Positions 50,801 through 60,700 of a stretch of DNA of 64,000 bases are shown piece by piece; position 1 is the first letter of the stretch, and each line of letters begins with the position of its first letter. The translations under genes and the position numbers were made by a program. The stretch is from Lates calcarifer (lineage: Eukaryota > Chordata > Actinopteri > Centropomidae): contig NC_066856.1 of the NCBI RefSeq assembly GCF_001640805.2, positions 1,435,937 through 1,499,936 on the forward strand. The letters are read 5' to 3'. The notes beneath the pieces are model-generated. The model made no database searches, was not told the origin of the DNA, and saw only the letters and a list, made by a program, of their open reading frames with translations.

Positions 50801-53800
50801 CATGTATGTTTGTGACTTCCACTAACTGTGTAGTGTGATGGAGGAAGTTAACATGCTCCCTGGGAATCCTGAGGCAGGCTGAGTGTACCTGAGCAGCGCT
50901 GACAGGAATCCCCCCCTCCAAACAGCAGCTACCAGCTGCACTGATGGCACTGAGTAGCAGAGCACACTGGTCCACAGTCACTGTGTTGATGTTGCTGTGA
51001 ACACGCAACCTCATGTGTGTTAGGAAATGACTGAATCTAAAAGCAGAAATGTCTCTATCTGACTGTCAGGACTACACACATGTTTTCATCACATATTTTG
51101 TTCTTGACAAACAAACTCAGATCTACCCGGTTTTCCCCACAGACTGACGTGATGCACCAGAATGTGTTCGATTACATCCACATAGACGACCGTCAGGAGT
51201 TCAGACGCCAGCTCCACTGGGCCATGTGTCCTCCACAGCACCAGGGGACGTCGGCTCACCAGGATAACCAACTAGCTGCAGGGACCGGTGAGTAGCTCCC
51301 TGGGGAGGGAGGAACCAGGTCCCCTGAGCAAACTGTGGATGTAGTGATGTAGATGTCATTAGGTAACTGACATACTTCATTTTGTGCTTTGTTTTGTCCT
51401 TTAAGAGAAGATAGCAGAGGATTAGTAGCAGATTTTTGCTGTTAGCCCTCCTTTTCCCCTTCTCCTGTCTGTGAAGTACTCTGTTGATCAGCCTTACAAA
51501 TTGCCATACAAATTAAATTACTCTTCTCTTCCTCCATCTCTCTCTAGGTGAAGACTTTGCAGTCAGCAGCCAGTTTCACTCTCTGGAGGCGGGGGGAATT
51601 CCTCCTGAGCTCTCCTGTTTTCTCAACAGATGTTTCATAGCCAGAGTCCGATGCCTGTTGGACAGCACCTCTGGATTCTTGGTGAGTGGTCTGAACCAAA
51701 ATGCCAGCTGAACTGAACAGTAACTTCAGTTTTCAGTGCATTAAAGTTTACTCAAAACATTAAAACTGAGAAAAAGCTGCCCGCTCTCCAGGAGAAGACC
51801 CAGGCCTATAAAAAATATTATGACCCCTTCGGTGCAGCAAAACTTCATTTTTAATCGTAGTGTGCACAGTTATTTATAGTTGTATTGCGAGGCATTATAA
51901 GGTAATTGGGTGCCTGGACACAGCAGCAGAATAGGAGCCTGGTTCATCCCTCATGGCTGTGACTAGAGTGGTTTGGAGACCAACAGTGGAAAAGCTAGAG
52001 GCCCTGATGACAGAGCAACGAGAATATGGGTTTGGACCATTTCATCAGGGTCAGTGGAGTTCACTGTCACCAAGTCTGCTCCGGTTGCACTGACGCTGAC
52101 CGCACAACAGAAATTCTAGATGGCAATTTTCTGACATAAACTGGAGGCACTTGTAGCCAAGTAGTGAGCAAATATTGGTGAGATGCTTTCCTCATCAGTC
52201 AACATAATTGCTGCAGAGACACACAAATTGTCCTGTAATGCACCGTGCTCATTCTGTAAGCAAGTGAACAGGCCAAAGGATCTTCATTCCCTGTGAAAAG
52301 AATAAGATTACATATCTGTCAGTTCGTTTAGAAGCAGTCCAGACTGAAATATCTCGACAGCTGATAAAATTCCCATGAACTTCAATTAGCAAATGTTAGC
52401 ATGCTAGCAGGCACCTGTGAGGATGTTAGCATTTTTCTCAAAGTGCTGTCGTGTGCAAGAACAGCCTCACAGGCTGCTGACATGGTGACTGTTTAAATAC
52501 TAATGTGTGTGATGTGGTCACAGGTGTATATATGGTTATCAGACCAGTGAACTCTTCTCTTCTGTCCCAGACGATGCAGTTCCAGGGTCGACTGAAGTTC
52601 CTCCACGGGCAGAAGAAGAAGACGGCCTCCGGGGCTCTGATGCCTCCCCAGCTGGCTCTGTTCTGCATAGCTGTACCCCTCCTACTGCCCTCCATCACTG
52701 AGATGAAAATGAAGAACATGTTAATGCGGGGGAAGAACAAGGGAGGAGGAGGAGGAGGGATTATCTCTGCGCTGGAGCATGGGTAAGATGAGCAACATCC
52801 TTCCAACTTTAACTAAAAGTGCAGGGATGATGTATATTCACACTGTGTCCTAGTGCAAGGCCACTGATTGTTCTAATGGGGGTGCTATACTGTAATTAAA
52901 GGTCAAGTTCTTTCACACAAACTTGATGTCTGAGGTTTGATGCAGTCTGGCATCTTGTTATGGCCTCTAGAAAATTACATTGATTGTCCTGATGGGGGAG
53001 CTAGAAGTAAAGGTCAAAATCTTCAACCTTGAAAGGCCACAGCTGCAACAGCATCAGTTAAGTTCTGTTGAAGCTCAGAGTTCTGATTCACTCTGTCACC
53101 AGTCAGCCCAGAAATGCCTTCATAAGGAAGATCCATGAGACAAGGGTAAAGGAAACACATTCAAAACAGTGTTAGGCTGATTTTAAAAACATATGCATCA
53201 GTCCTTGTGTGTTATTTATTCATCATTATATACTATAGAGACACCAGCTTTTTATCCAGCAACAGTTTCATGAACACACACATTTACCCTGAGACCCAGT
53301 TACCAACACAAATATAAGGCCTTTCCTCGCCCAGCAGGCTCTGACACCAAACCAAACGAGAGCTGGATGCCTTACCTGTGGCCAATTAGGAGCAAATACA
53401 TGTCTCAGCTTGGATAAGGCCCTCTGTGCTTCATGCATCATTGACAACTCTGGGAGGCTGCACAGGCTAAGAGTTGAGCTGTAGTCAGTGAGCAGAGGCC
53501 TACCACCCCCTCTGCTGTTCATTCTCTCTCTTCATCAGGGATAAGGTGTGAATTCTTTCATACATTTTTAAATACCAGTTTCTTTAAGTGGACAGGGGGT
53601 TGGATGGTTAGATGACAGGCCATCAGGTTTGAGAAGACTTCTATGTACACTGAACCTGATTTAAGGGGAAAGTACAACAGGTTAGCTAATATGAAGTGCA
53701 TCTTTTCCCATAATGCACTTTCACATGTGTATATTTTTATGTGTTGTTGTTGAAAAGACACATTTTACCTCTCATGTGACATTAGGATCCACTAAAAGAT

Positions 53801-55769
53801 ATTATTTATTTATCTAAATATATATTTATATTTATATAGTTTCTCCATCTGTGCCGCATAAAATTAGACGATAAAAGCTCAAGACGTCATAAAAATGAGG
53901 ATAGATATGACCATAGAAAACACAGTGCTTTAAATATACTCACTTCCAGATCTCTGCAGTACTACCACTGTCACATTGAAGAAAAAACTTTTTCTGAAAC
54001 CTTCTTGCTAACAAAGCAAATTTAACACACAAAATATCCTGCATTTTTCTGCCTTAATGAAATTATTCAATTCAACCCAGTTGGTGAAAACTGACTCTAT
54101 TAAATCTTAATCACTGAGTCTCCACTGACTGATCATGACGTTCACATTACAACAATTTAAAAAGTTTGTCACACTCCAACATGTTTGCTGCTGCAGTGTT
54201 TTAAGGGGAAATGAAGATACAGTGCATTGTTCTGCCTGTAAACTCAAAGCGCTGGCCATCATTGATCTGTGGGTTCTGGATGTTGACTCTGTTCTCAATT
54301 TACAGATGAGACAGATCCCGGAAAAGATGAGTCACTTTTGGAATGGTTCTCTCATGAACTAACGTGAACCAAACCTAGATATTTGTGCTTTGAGTCATTC
54401 ATCAATCAGCAGAAAAAAACATTTTGTTTGTGGACATTCCTGTGTGGATATCTGGGTGGACCCACGATATTTTAAGAGTTCACCTCCTCTTCGATGTCAT
54501 CAGAGAAGCTTAACACAATCTTCTTGTTGTCTTCTTGTTCTGTGACTAATGATCTCACTCTCTTTTCTGTGGTCCCTCTCTCCTCCCCACCCCTCTTTTC
54601 GTGCCATCACTCACTCTCACAGTGAGCGAGGGGAACACCTCCGGAGACACTCGTTCAGTGGGGGAATGGGTGACATTACAGACCCTCTCCTCCTCTCGTG
54701 TCCCACTCCCGGCGGTACCCAGCGGGGTCACCACACTCCCTGGACCCCGCTTTCCAAAGACAACCTCAAGTACCACCCTGATGGTTACTACAACCAGGAG
54801 GAGCCCCTCAACTACTGCAAGTCCTCCGTGGCCTCCCATAAAGGTCTCAGCCCAGGCCTGGGTGGCGGCTGGCCTCTGAGGCCAAACTCAGGCCCCCTTA
54901 GAGCGGGACAGGGTGTTGGCTACATCCCCTCCAACCGCTTGAACAAGGCCGGTCAGTACGGGAAGCCGTACCGCCTTTCCCCGAGCTGTCACAACACCAG
55001 AGGCGGTGAGGTTTTTGTGTCGAAGCTCTACGGGAACATCCAGATTCCCTCAGACCCAGACGCCTACTGCGTGGACCTGGTGAAGAGCGAGAACGGTTAT
55101 GGAGAATGCTACGACAGCCACCTGATGCCAGAGATGGCCCCCATCAAGGTAGAGCACGACTCAGACTCTGAAAATGGCTGCGACGCCTACGGACGATCCT
55201 GGGCTTGCCGCGACCCGGGGGCTGTTGACCGTCGCTATGGTAACGGGATATACGACCAGAGCTCAGGCCTGCAACTCAAATCAGAGGCAGATTTCTATGA
55301 TCCGCAGTACTCGCCCTGTCAGCGAGGGAAAGCAGGCATCAGCCCGCCGTACAACAACGGAAACTATCACAACTATGCAGTCAACAATAGCGGAAACGCC
55401 ACCGCACGTCTGTTGAAGTGCGACAAAGACTTGGGAAACAACAATGACAACAACCAGTTCAGTCCTCAGAGACTCTCTCACTCAGACTCTCTATGCAGCA
55501 ACCAATCAGTCAACCTCATGGACTCACACGTCTACCCACAGGACCCACACAAGGCCTACATGCACCCGGACTACAACAAGCATGGCACTTACGAGTTCAA
55601 AGGTCACAGCCTGATCCATTCGATCAAGCGTGAGCCCATGGACTCCCCACCGTGGTCTGAGAGCGGCCATGACATAAACCAGTCCATGATGGTTGGTCCA
55701 AGGAACGTTATGCCGTGTGCGATGAGCACAGGTCACCACAAGTCCAGTCCTTACATTTATATGCCGTAA
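42810..55769 (+). CDS. ahrr: Aryl hydrocarbon receptor repressor, 3' six coding exons (gene incomplete at 5' end)
   Basis: Joined exons 42810-42928, 47803-47892, 51143-51287, 51548-51681, 52571-52782 and 54623-55769 give one open frame of about 614 codons ending in TAA. All introns are GT-AG and the phases agree (1,0,0,1,0,2 at the successive acceptors). AHRR is a nuclear bHLH-PAS protein that pairs with ARNT, occupies xenobiotic response elements and represses AhR targets, its own gene included. The translated pieces match the family in order: linker ending LLLE, PAS-A block LTGFALVV...[49 protein letters not shown], then [16 protein letters not shown] and a C-terminus with [11 protein letters not shown]. 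There is no PAS-B domain and no Gln-rich activation domain, which separates AHRR from AHR. With a bHLH exon of roughly 80 residues the protein would be about 700 residues, usual for AHRR. The bHLH exon and ATG are not seen in this window. Which fish paralogue this is cannot be told. Confidence 0.95.
43249..43258 (+). promoter_or_regulatory. Full-consensus DRE/XRE TTGCGTGACA
   Basis: A full match on plus, in the intron 320 bases after the first visible exon. A long (GT)n tract follows at 43337-43373. A second TTGCGTGACT is at 43961-43970. Confidence 0.45.
43961..43970 (+). promoter_or_regulatory. DRE/XRE-like site TTGCGTGACT
   Basis: Nine of ten consensus positions match. TTGCGTG also occurs at 44077-44083. 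It lies beside GT/CA microsatellite patches. Confidence 0.35.
44500..44735 (+). repeat. Copy of a common teleost interspersed repeat, forward orientation
   Basis: AGCATGTTAACATTTCTTAA, AACACAAAGTAAAGCTGAGG, CTGATGATGGCGTTAGATGA, CCAGTCCATCCAGTAGCTGC and GAGACATTTCACTCAAAAC follow the order of a very abundant fish intronic repeat. The same family appears in reverse orientation at 52321-52480. Confidence 0.7.
44736..46790 (+). other. Non-coding intronic sequence between the linker and PAS-A exons
   Basis: No extra exon or nested gene recognised. Contains a C/T-rich patch at about 45000-45040 and a (GT)n tract at about 46279-46300. Confidence 0.5.
46795..46861 (-). promoter_or_regulatory. Dense DRE/XRE cluster, four cores in 67 bases
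   Basis: Minus-strand sites: TTGCGTGACT at 46794-46803, full-consensus TAGCGTGACA at 46822-46831, and GTGCGTGCA twice within a CA-rich stretch at about 46841-46861. All lie on one strand with the first two 27 bases apart. This is the tightest AhR-core cluster in the window, about 1 kb upstream of the PAS-A exon. Confidence 0.5.
47771..47800 (+). repeat. (GT)15 tract abutting a splice acceptor
   Basis: Exactly fifteen GT units followed at once by AG and the 90-nt PAS-A exon, so UG repeats occupy the place of the polypyrimidine tract. UG repeats beside a 3' splice site bind TDP-43/CELF-type proteins in other vertebrate genes and can reduce exon inclusion. Confidence 0.95.
47803..47892 (+). CDS. 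ahrr: AHRR exon: first part of PAS-A domain
   Basis: Exactly 90 nt (30 codons, phase 0 at both ends), reading [20 protein letters not shown] followed by [10 protein letters not shown]. This is the diagnostic start of the AHR/AHRR PAS-A fold. The donor is GTGAGT at 47893. The acceptor AG (47801-47802) is preceded directly by (GT)15 with no pyrimidine tract in the last 30 nt; the only pyrimidine-rich stretch lies further upstream at about 47753-47770. Because the exon is symmetric, skipping it would leave the frame open but remove the first PAS-A strands, which should affect partner choice or DNA-complex formation (inference). Confidence 0.95.
47893..51142 (+). other. Intron between first and middle PAS-A exons
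   Basis: No coding sequence recognised. It contains a degraded repeat fragment at about 48395-48480 (GACATTTTGGGAGATAC, GACACCATTCTGAG, AACACATTATATCTC, matching a known teleost repeat in order), a GT/CA patch near 49345-49370, and the DRE pair at 50447-50681. Confidence 0.5.
50447..50681. promoter_or_regulatory. Opposed pair of full-consensus DRE/XRE sites
   Basis: TCGCGTGCCA on plus at 50447-50456 and TCGCGTGACA on minus at 50672-50681, 225 bases apart. Both have the full 10-base consensus and a CpG inside TCGCG. They bracket a purine-rich segment 460 bases upstream of the exon at 51143. A TTGCGTG site on minus at 51002-51008 adds a third core. Confidence 0.45.
51143..51287 (+). CDS. ahrr: AHRR exon: middle of PAS-A domain
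   Basis: The acceptor is TTTTCCCCACAG and the donor is GTGAGT at 51288. The 145 nt encode 48 codons plus one base: [31 protein letters not shown], then a variable polar loop ending in AAGT. The TDVMHQN...YIH.DDR motif and QLHWAM are hallmark PAS-A residues shared by AHRR and AHR. The loop after PPQ differs from the human protein, as expected for the variable PAS-A insert. Confidence 0.96.
51548..51681 (+). CDS. ahrr: AHRR exon: end of PAS-A domain
   Basis: The acceptor is CTCTCTCTAG and the donor is GTGAGT at 51682. The first two bases complete a Gly codon with the previous exon; 44 codons follow, ending [20 protein letters not shown] then FL. The RCF..RVRCLLD.TSGFL block is strongly conserved in AHRR and AHR and closes PAS-A. 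The intron before it is only 260 nt, the shortest in the gene. No frameshift or missing motif is seen. Confidence 0.96.
52321..52480 (-). repeat. Reverse-orientation copy of the same teleost repeat family
   Basis: CCAGACTGAAATATCTCGAC, AATTAGCAAATGTTAGCATG, GTTAGCATTTTTCTCAAAG and ACAGCCTCACAGGCTGCTG follow the reverse order of the family copy at 44500-44735, with an internal deletion. It lies 90 bases upstream of the exon at 52571. Confidence 0.65.
52571..52782 (+). CDS. ahrr: AHRR exon: post-PAS-A region with poly-Gly tract
   Basis: The acceptor is CTTCTGTCCCAG and the donor is GTAAGA at 52783. It encodes 70 codons plus two bases: [17 protein letters not shown], a stretch [19 protein letters not shown], then [15 protein letters not shown] and six Gly residues. 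The [14 protein letters not shown] and [16 protein letters not shown] blocks are AHRR-like. In AHR the following exon starts PAS-B; here it goes straight into the repression region. The Gly run comes from a (GGA)n stretch at about 52740-52757, so its length may vary between individuals or species (inference). Confidence 0.95.
52783..54622 (+). other. Last AHRR intron
   Basis: Non-coding, AT-rich, no repeats of note and no ORF with a recognisable domain. Its ends are GTAAGA and CTCTCACAG. Confidence 0.7.
54623..55769 (+). CDS. ahrr: AHRR terminal coding exon: C-terminal repression region
   Basis: The acceptor is CACTCTCACAG; the first base completes a Gly codon and 381 codons follow to TAA at 55767-55769. 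The region is Ser/Pro/Gly/Asn-rich and probably disordered. Four psi-K-x-E motifs are visible: VKSE (55080-55091), IKVE (55143-55154), LKSE (55275-55286) and IKRE (55623-55634). The last three align in order with the human AHRR motifs IKME, LKTE and VKRE that are known to be sumoylated and needed for full repression and corepressor recruitment. The final block [11 protein letters not shown] is the most conserved C-terminal signature. The open frame extends upstream to 54549 by chance; the acceptor at 54621-54622 decides the true exon start. Confidence 0.96.
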
Positions 55770-57545
55770 GAGTGATCGGAGCATCATACACACATACACA
55801 CACAGCTGCAGATCATTACCTGCTCCCCAACCCCCCCCCCCACACACACACACACACACACACATAAACACAAACAATCAGTGTGCATTATAGTACTTTG
55901 TATTATTACTGTTTTCATACACATGCACCAGCATTACAAAAGGACAGTCTTTGTGGTTGAGGATTCCCAGGATGTCAAGTGCTTCTTCACTGCGATGAAG
56001 AGGTCACAAACAAGGCTCAGGTTCTAGTGTTAGTGTTGTGACAATCAGAAATAAAACTTTTACTCCAGTTTATGGATAGATGATGATTTTGTTTTTAAAA
56101 AATACATTTTGTAGTTGGTTCCAAGCACTTTTGGATTTAGTAACAATGAGACAAATTACGTCTAGAAACACCATTTCATTTTGTTTTATGTGGCTTCCTG
56201 AGGGAGGAACAAAGATTTTGCTGTAAAAAGACTTTTTTTTTTTTTCTTTTTTTTTTTAACTTTATACACAGGAGACGACTTAACATCTACTACTGTGCTT
56301 TTCTGAGGGAGAGGGCTGATTACGAGAACACACTTAGGAGTCAGTGATAACAACTTGCAGCCTTGAAGATTTAAAGGAGCTTATTGGTGGTTTTGCATGT
56401 TTTAGTGCTTTAACTATAAATTGCCTACCTTTTAAATTTCCACCTCCAGTGATGTACCAGTTTCTAAACATTTCAGTGGTAATCTTTGTTATTAAATCAA
56501 CATGCAAATACTTGAAGCTTACTTGAAATCCACTGCAGTGGCTGCCTAAAGCAGTTTTGATGCAGGACACAACTAAATTCCCTTTATTTTTTATTTTTTC
56601 ACAACATCTGTTCTGAATTAGATTTTCTCAGAGCATAGCCTACAATGCAACACTTTTGCATTATGCAAAATTTTGTACCATTTGTAGTTAATGGACCAAA
56701 ACATGTAAAACTATTAGCATGGCCAAAGCTTCAGATATATCCACTACATTTGTTTATGAAACTAGAAACAGCCTGATCACACACACAGAAGAGCAGCAGT
56801 CCTACAGGTACCACGCTGTACATGCTCCTTGGCTCTGACCTCCTGGTGGAAGGAATAAAAAGAGAAGTGATTAAAAAAAGAATGAGGATGTTGATGGCAA
56901 AACTGATGTAAAAGCAAGTCATGTGTAACAGCATTAAACTGGCATAAAAAGTGAGAACAACTCAATTCAAATTGCACTAGAATTGACATTTAAATTCTAC
57001 GACCCTAAATGACTTTGGACCTAACATTAGTCATCAGTTGAAGGTTTGTTGTTTGGAATGAACTGAAGGAAAAGAGAGGGAGTTTGTTGTTAAAAGGTTC
57101 GATTTTCATTCTTCTTTTGACACGCACAATACTTTCATTATTCTCAAACTCCTGTTGAATGTACACATAATATTAATTTATGTCATTTTATCTAATGTTG
57201 TACAGTTTGGATCATCATTTCAACTCCACGCAGCCTGTCTCACTGCAGATATGACACATTTCCTTTGACATAAATATTCACTTTTCATGTTGTCTTCTCA
57301 GTCGCAAAACATCAGACATTGTCTTCACAGTCAGTGTTTTTGCACAAATTAATTAAAAGCACCAAATTGATTTAATGTCAGAGTCTCAGTTCTGTGACGC
57401 TACTGTAGTAGTTTCTAAATTGCACTACTGGGAGTAGTTCAGTTGAAGTTCAGCCTACCCAGACAGGTCTTTGAGTCGACACGCACAACTGTACGTGGTG
57501 TCACTGTTTTGAATTTGTCTTTTTCTCTTTGTGTGTGTTTGTTTC

Positions 57546-57551
57546 AATAAA
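57546..57551 (+). terminator. Possible proximal polyadenylation signal (AATAAA)
   Basis: A canonical AATAAA with TGTTTGATG and a TATTTATTG stretch downstream. A second canonical hexamer sits at 57639-57644, before a run of T residues. Either could give a shorter AHRR transcript; which is used cannot be decided from sequence. Confidence 0.4.
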
Positions 57552-57795
57552 TGTTTGATGATTCATATTTATTGTAAGAAGCAAAAGTGTATAATTTAAA
57601 AACTACAGTTTTGAAGGCTTTTCTGTTTCACTAAGGTAAATAAATATGGCTTTTTTTTCTTGCTCTCTTTTTGATAATTGTTAAACAGACTGTCATACTT
57701 GTCTCATGGAGGAGGTAGCTGCAAGGTAGCGAACACAGTGTACATATGCAGTGTCTTCCAGTGTTTCTACGTGTTTTTGCAAACGGGACTTATCT

Positions 57796-57801
57796 ATTAA
57801 A
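57796..57801 (+). terminator. Probable distal polyadenylation signal (ATTAAA)
   Basis: ATTAAA lies about 20 nt before a likely cleavage point and is followed by a GU/U-rich stretch (GGGTGGAGTGTTGTTC, then TTTTTTCC), the usual arrangement of signal plus downstream element. The two AATAAA hexamers at 57546 and 57639 are alternatives; the 57639 one is followed by a T-rich tract. Confidence 0.5.
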
Positions 57802-57820
57802 AGACCTTTCTTTATGGAAA

Positions 57821-59771
57821 ACCTGGGTGGAGTGTTGTTCTTTTTTCCTGAGGCAGAAAATAAACAAGCAGAGTAACAAAAAACAAATCCACTGTAATCA
57901 TATCACAGATTATTAGTTTTTATTAATCATTTAAAATTAATAAATGAATGAAAGCATACAGCAACATGTAATGTGTGGCTGTGTGAGACAAACCACCTGA
58001 CCAAAGCAAATGTTGTGGTCCTCTGCAAACGTTTGAGGTAACATTCATATGACTTAGTTACAGTATAGAAATACATTAAATTCACCAGAGACAGTTTTAC
58101 CAGAATATCATAGAGCTCAAGCCAAATAATGTCAGATAATATACAACATGGCTATTTTAGAAACTTTATCATTTCCTGCTCTCATAAACACTTTCCACAG
58201 TGAAAAATGGCCAAATTATATTGTTCCATTAACATCCTTGTCTCTTTAGTAGCTTCTGAATTTTTCACATATAAAAGTGGTCTCATCCTTCAGATTTGTG
58301 TCTCTATGAATAATTAATACTCAGCAGAACAGGATACAGAGTATCTCTAGCCACATTGCCTGTATGATTAATGTGCTGTAAAGTTGGCATGACAGCTCCT
58401 TCACACGATCCGGGAAACTCAACACTCGTCTCTCACCACTGTCTGGGACGAGGGCTAGAGCCGGGGAAACCTTGGCATCCGCAGAGAAGTAGAGGGCAGG
58501 GGACAGACAGAGAGAGAGATGTAACCCTAAAAGCTGTAGTTAAATCCTGGTCCTGGGGATTCCCAGAAGAGCTGGACTTTCATTCAGCTCGGTAGTTAAT
58601 TGTATTCACTTAGCACATACTGTTAGAACAGTCCCTGAATGTTGACTGTCTCATTTCTCCATTGTTCCTCTCCTTGGACAAGTTAGAAGTTTCAACATCA
58701 CACAGTTGAGATGTCATTGTGATACAAAGATTACAATTTCTGTCACAATGGAACCTTTACTACATAGATAATATATCATAGATAATATAATAAGAATTTA
58801 TAAGAATATATAATAAGATTATAGAGGCTCTGAGGACAAGTTCAGGGTCCAAAAATCTCATTGTCTACACAGTAATAAAAAAGTTTGCCCATGCTAATGA
58901 CCTTTGACCTCTCACTGCATAGACCCACTGTCCCTGTGTTTGACATGCGCTCACAGTAGGCCCTCATTGTAACGAGGTCAGCTCATATGACTTGATTAGA
59001 TAAAAAGAGAGTTCCAGGGTCATGTGGATACAGATAATTTTAGAACACGTAATTTAGAGATAAGATAAAGTAAAGAGAGGACAAACAGTTACAACACTGG
59101 AACATGGAAACTGTGAATAGAAATCATAAAAAATCTGGTACTCTAGGAACAGTACTGCTGTGGAGCATTATTTATCATAGTGGACTGAGTAAAAACCGAG
59201 GTCATTTAACACACTGAGACTCATATTTAATATAAAAGAAAATGTACAGCTCACACATTCAGAAATGACTCTTTTATTTAGAACTATTCTGACTGTTGGG
59301 TTCAGCCACCTAGAGTAATTTTCAGAGTCTTTCTCTGGCTCTACCTGGCCAGGTAAACACAGCAGGAAGTGAGAGAAACTTTTTCGGCAACTGTACTGTT
59401 TTAGTATCTTTCAGTGGAGCAGCTATATATTCCTCATTTATTGTTTACCACAGCCATGTATTCTTAGCTGAGCCTGATTCCAGAGCACACCACCAGCTGA
59501 GGCCATGACTCAGGATCCTGAAACCAGAGTCCTTGAGATGACACAAAACTTTGTTAAACAGAAACAGAATTCAGGTTTTGTATAATTGTTAACAGCCATC
59601 AGCTGCTCACCTGCAGTGGGTCTGATCTGAAGGAACAAACCTCCCCACTGATTCAGTCCTGCTAATCCCTCCCAGAGGCTCATGTTTGTTTCACCACAGT
59701 CAGAGTGTAGCTTATAGGGCATTACAGGATACACCGGGATCAGTTAGTGGAAGGATTTAACTTATTGGGTT

Positions 59772-59802
<31 letters not shown>

Positions 59803-60400
59803 ACCAGATAGCCACAACACTAATATGTGTGCAAACAGACTACAAATGAAATGACTGTATGTCCTGTTATGATCTTCCCATCTTTAGTATCATTATGTAA
59901 ATAACATCCACCATGTAATTAAAGATATAAGTTCTCAGATCAACATTCATATACACAACAGGCTCATGGTGGTGTATCACAGGAAGCAACAGAGCAAACA
60001 ACACTAAGTTCTCAGTATCAAGTGTTGACTGTTCTACCATTTTATTCACAATTAAAAACTGATTAACACAATTTTCCCCAAACTTCAGTGTTGTTACTGA
60101 ACCCTACAGGTACCCAGTGTTTACGAGAACTTATTTCTCCTTCTGTCTAAAATGTCCAGTTGTTTGTTTGCTATAGTCCTCTTTTATTTATTTTCCTTCA
60201 CTCCATCTACATTTAAGTATCAGTCAGTGTTTTATTGATACCTGATTCATATAATCAAATTATACCATCAATCACAGGCTACATCATTAGGTGTTACCAG
60301 AAGATTTTTGAAAATAACTAGAATGTAACTTCTCTGATTAAAACTGTTATGGTTCGTCTGTTTCCTCCCTCTCTTCCCTGTTTGTTCCCTCCTCCCCCAT
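57821..60400. other. Downstream sequence, no gene recognised
   Basis: AT-rich sequence after the AHRR 3' end. (GT)n at 59772-59798. A slightly GC-richer patch at 58390-58500 gives a short ORF without a known domain. No splice-linked exons were recognised on either strand. Confidence 0.4.
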
Positions 60401-60404
60401 GTGT

Positions 60405-60700
60405 ATTGTTTGTCCCCATCCGTGGTGTGTGTGGTTGTGGGGACCTAACTTGTTTACACAGTTACATTTTGGGGACTTGTTTTCCTGAGGCCAAAAAGCA
60501 AGTGGAAATCATTCAATCAGTACATTTTAAGGTGAAGACATGTTAGAGGGTGAGGGTGAGGGAAAGGTTAGGGTGAGGGTCAGGGTTAGATAAGTGATAG
60601 TTACGGTTAGAGTTAGAGTCTGCAGGAAATAAATGTAAGTCAATGTAACGTCCCCTGAAGTCATGGAGACAAGACTATGTGTGTGTGTGCTGCTGCTGCT
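60405..60700. repeat. Copy of a teleost interspersed repeat with telomere-like GGTTAG words
   Basis: GTTGTGGGGACCTAACTTGT, TTTACACAGTTACATTTTGG, GGGGACTTGTTTTCC, GGTGAAGACATGTTAGAGGG, then imperfect GGGTTAG/GGTGAGG units, TGTAAGTCAATGTAACGTCC and a terminal (GT)n are in the order of a family often seen in fish introns. The GGTTAG units belong to the repeat and are not an internal telomere. Confidence 0.65.

Larger units (their letters stand above)
55770..57820 (+). other. ahrr: AHRR 3' untranslated region (end inferred)
   Basis: AT-rich sequence after the stop codon with no further coding potential. It contains a C11 run followed by (CA)n at about 55830-55864, two long T tracts at about 56233-56260, and several potential poly(A) signals: AATAAA at 57546-57551, AATAAA at 57639-57644 and ATTAAA at 57796-57801. 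The end at about 57820 is inferred from the last signal and the GU-rich stretch that follows it. A 2-kb 3'UTR is ordinary for this gene class. Confidence 0.65.

Noticed and set aside
54549..54622. Upstream extension of the terminal exon ORF
   Set aside because: This part is intron with a pyrimidine-rich tract and acceptor CACAG at 54622; only a split starting at 54623 joins in frame with the exon ending at 52782.
60540..60630. GGGTTAG-like units suggesting an interstitial telomere
   Set aside because: Units are imperfect (GGGTGAG, GGTTAGG mixed) and sit inside a known-looking interspersed fish repeat.
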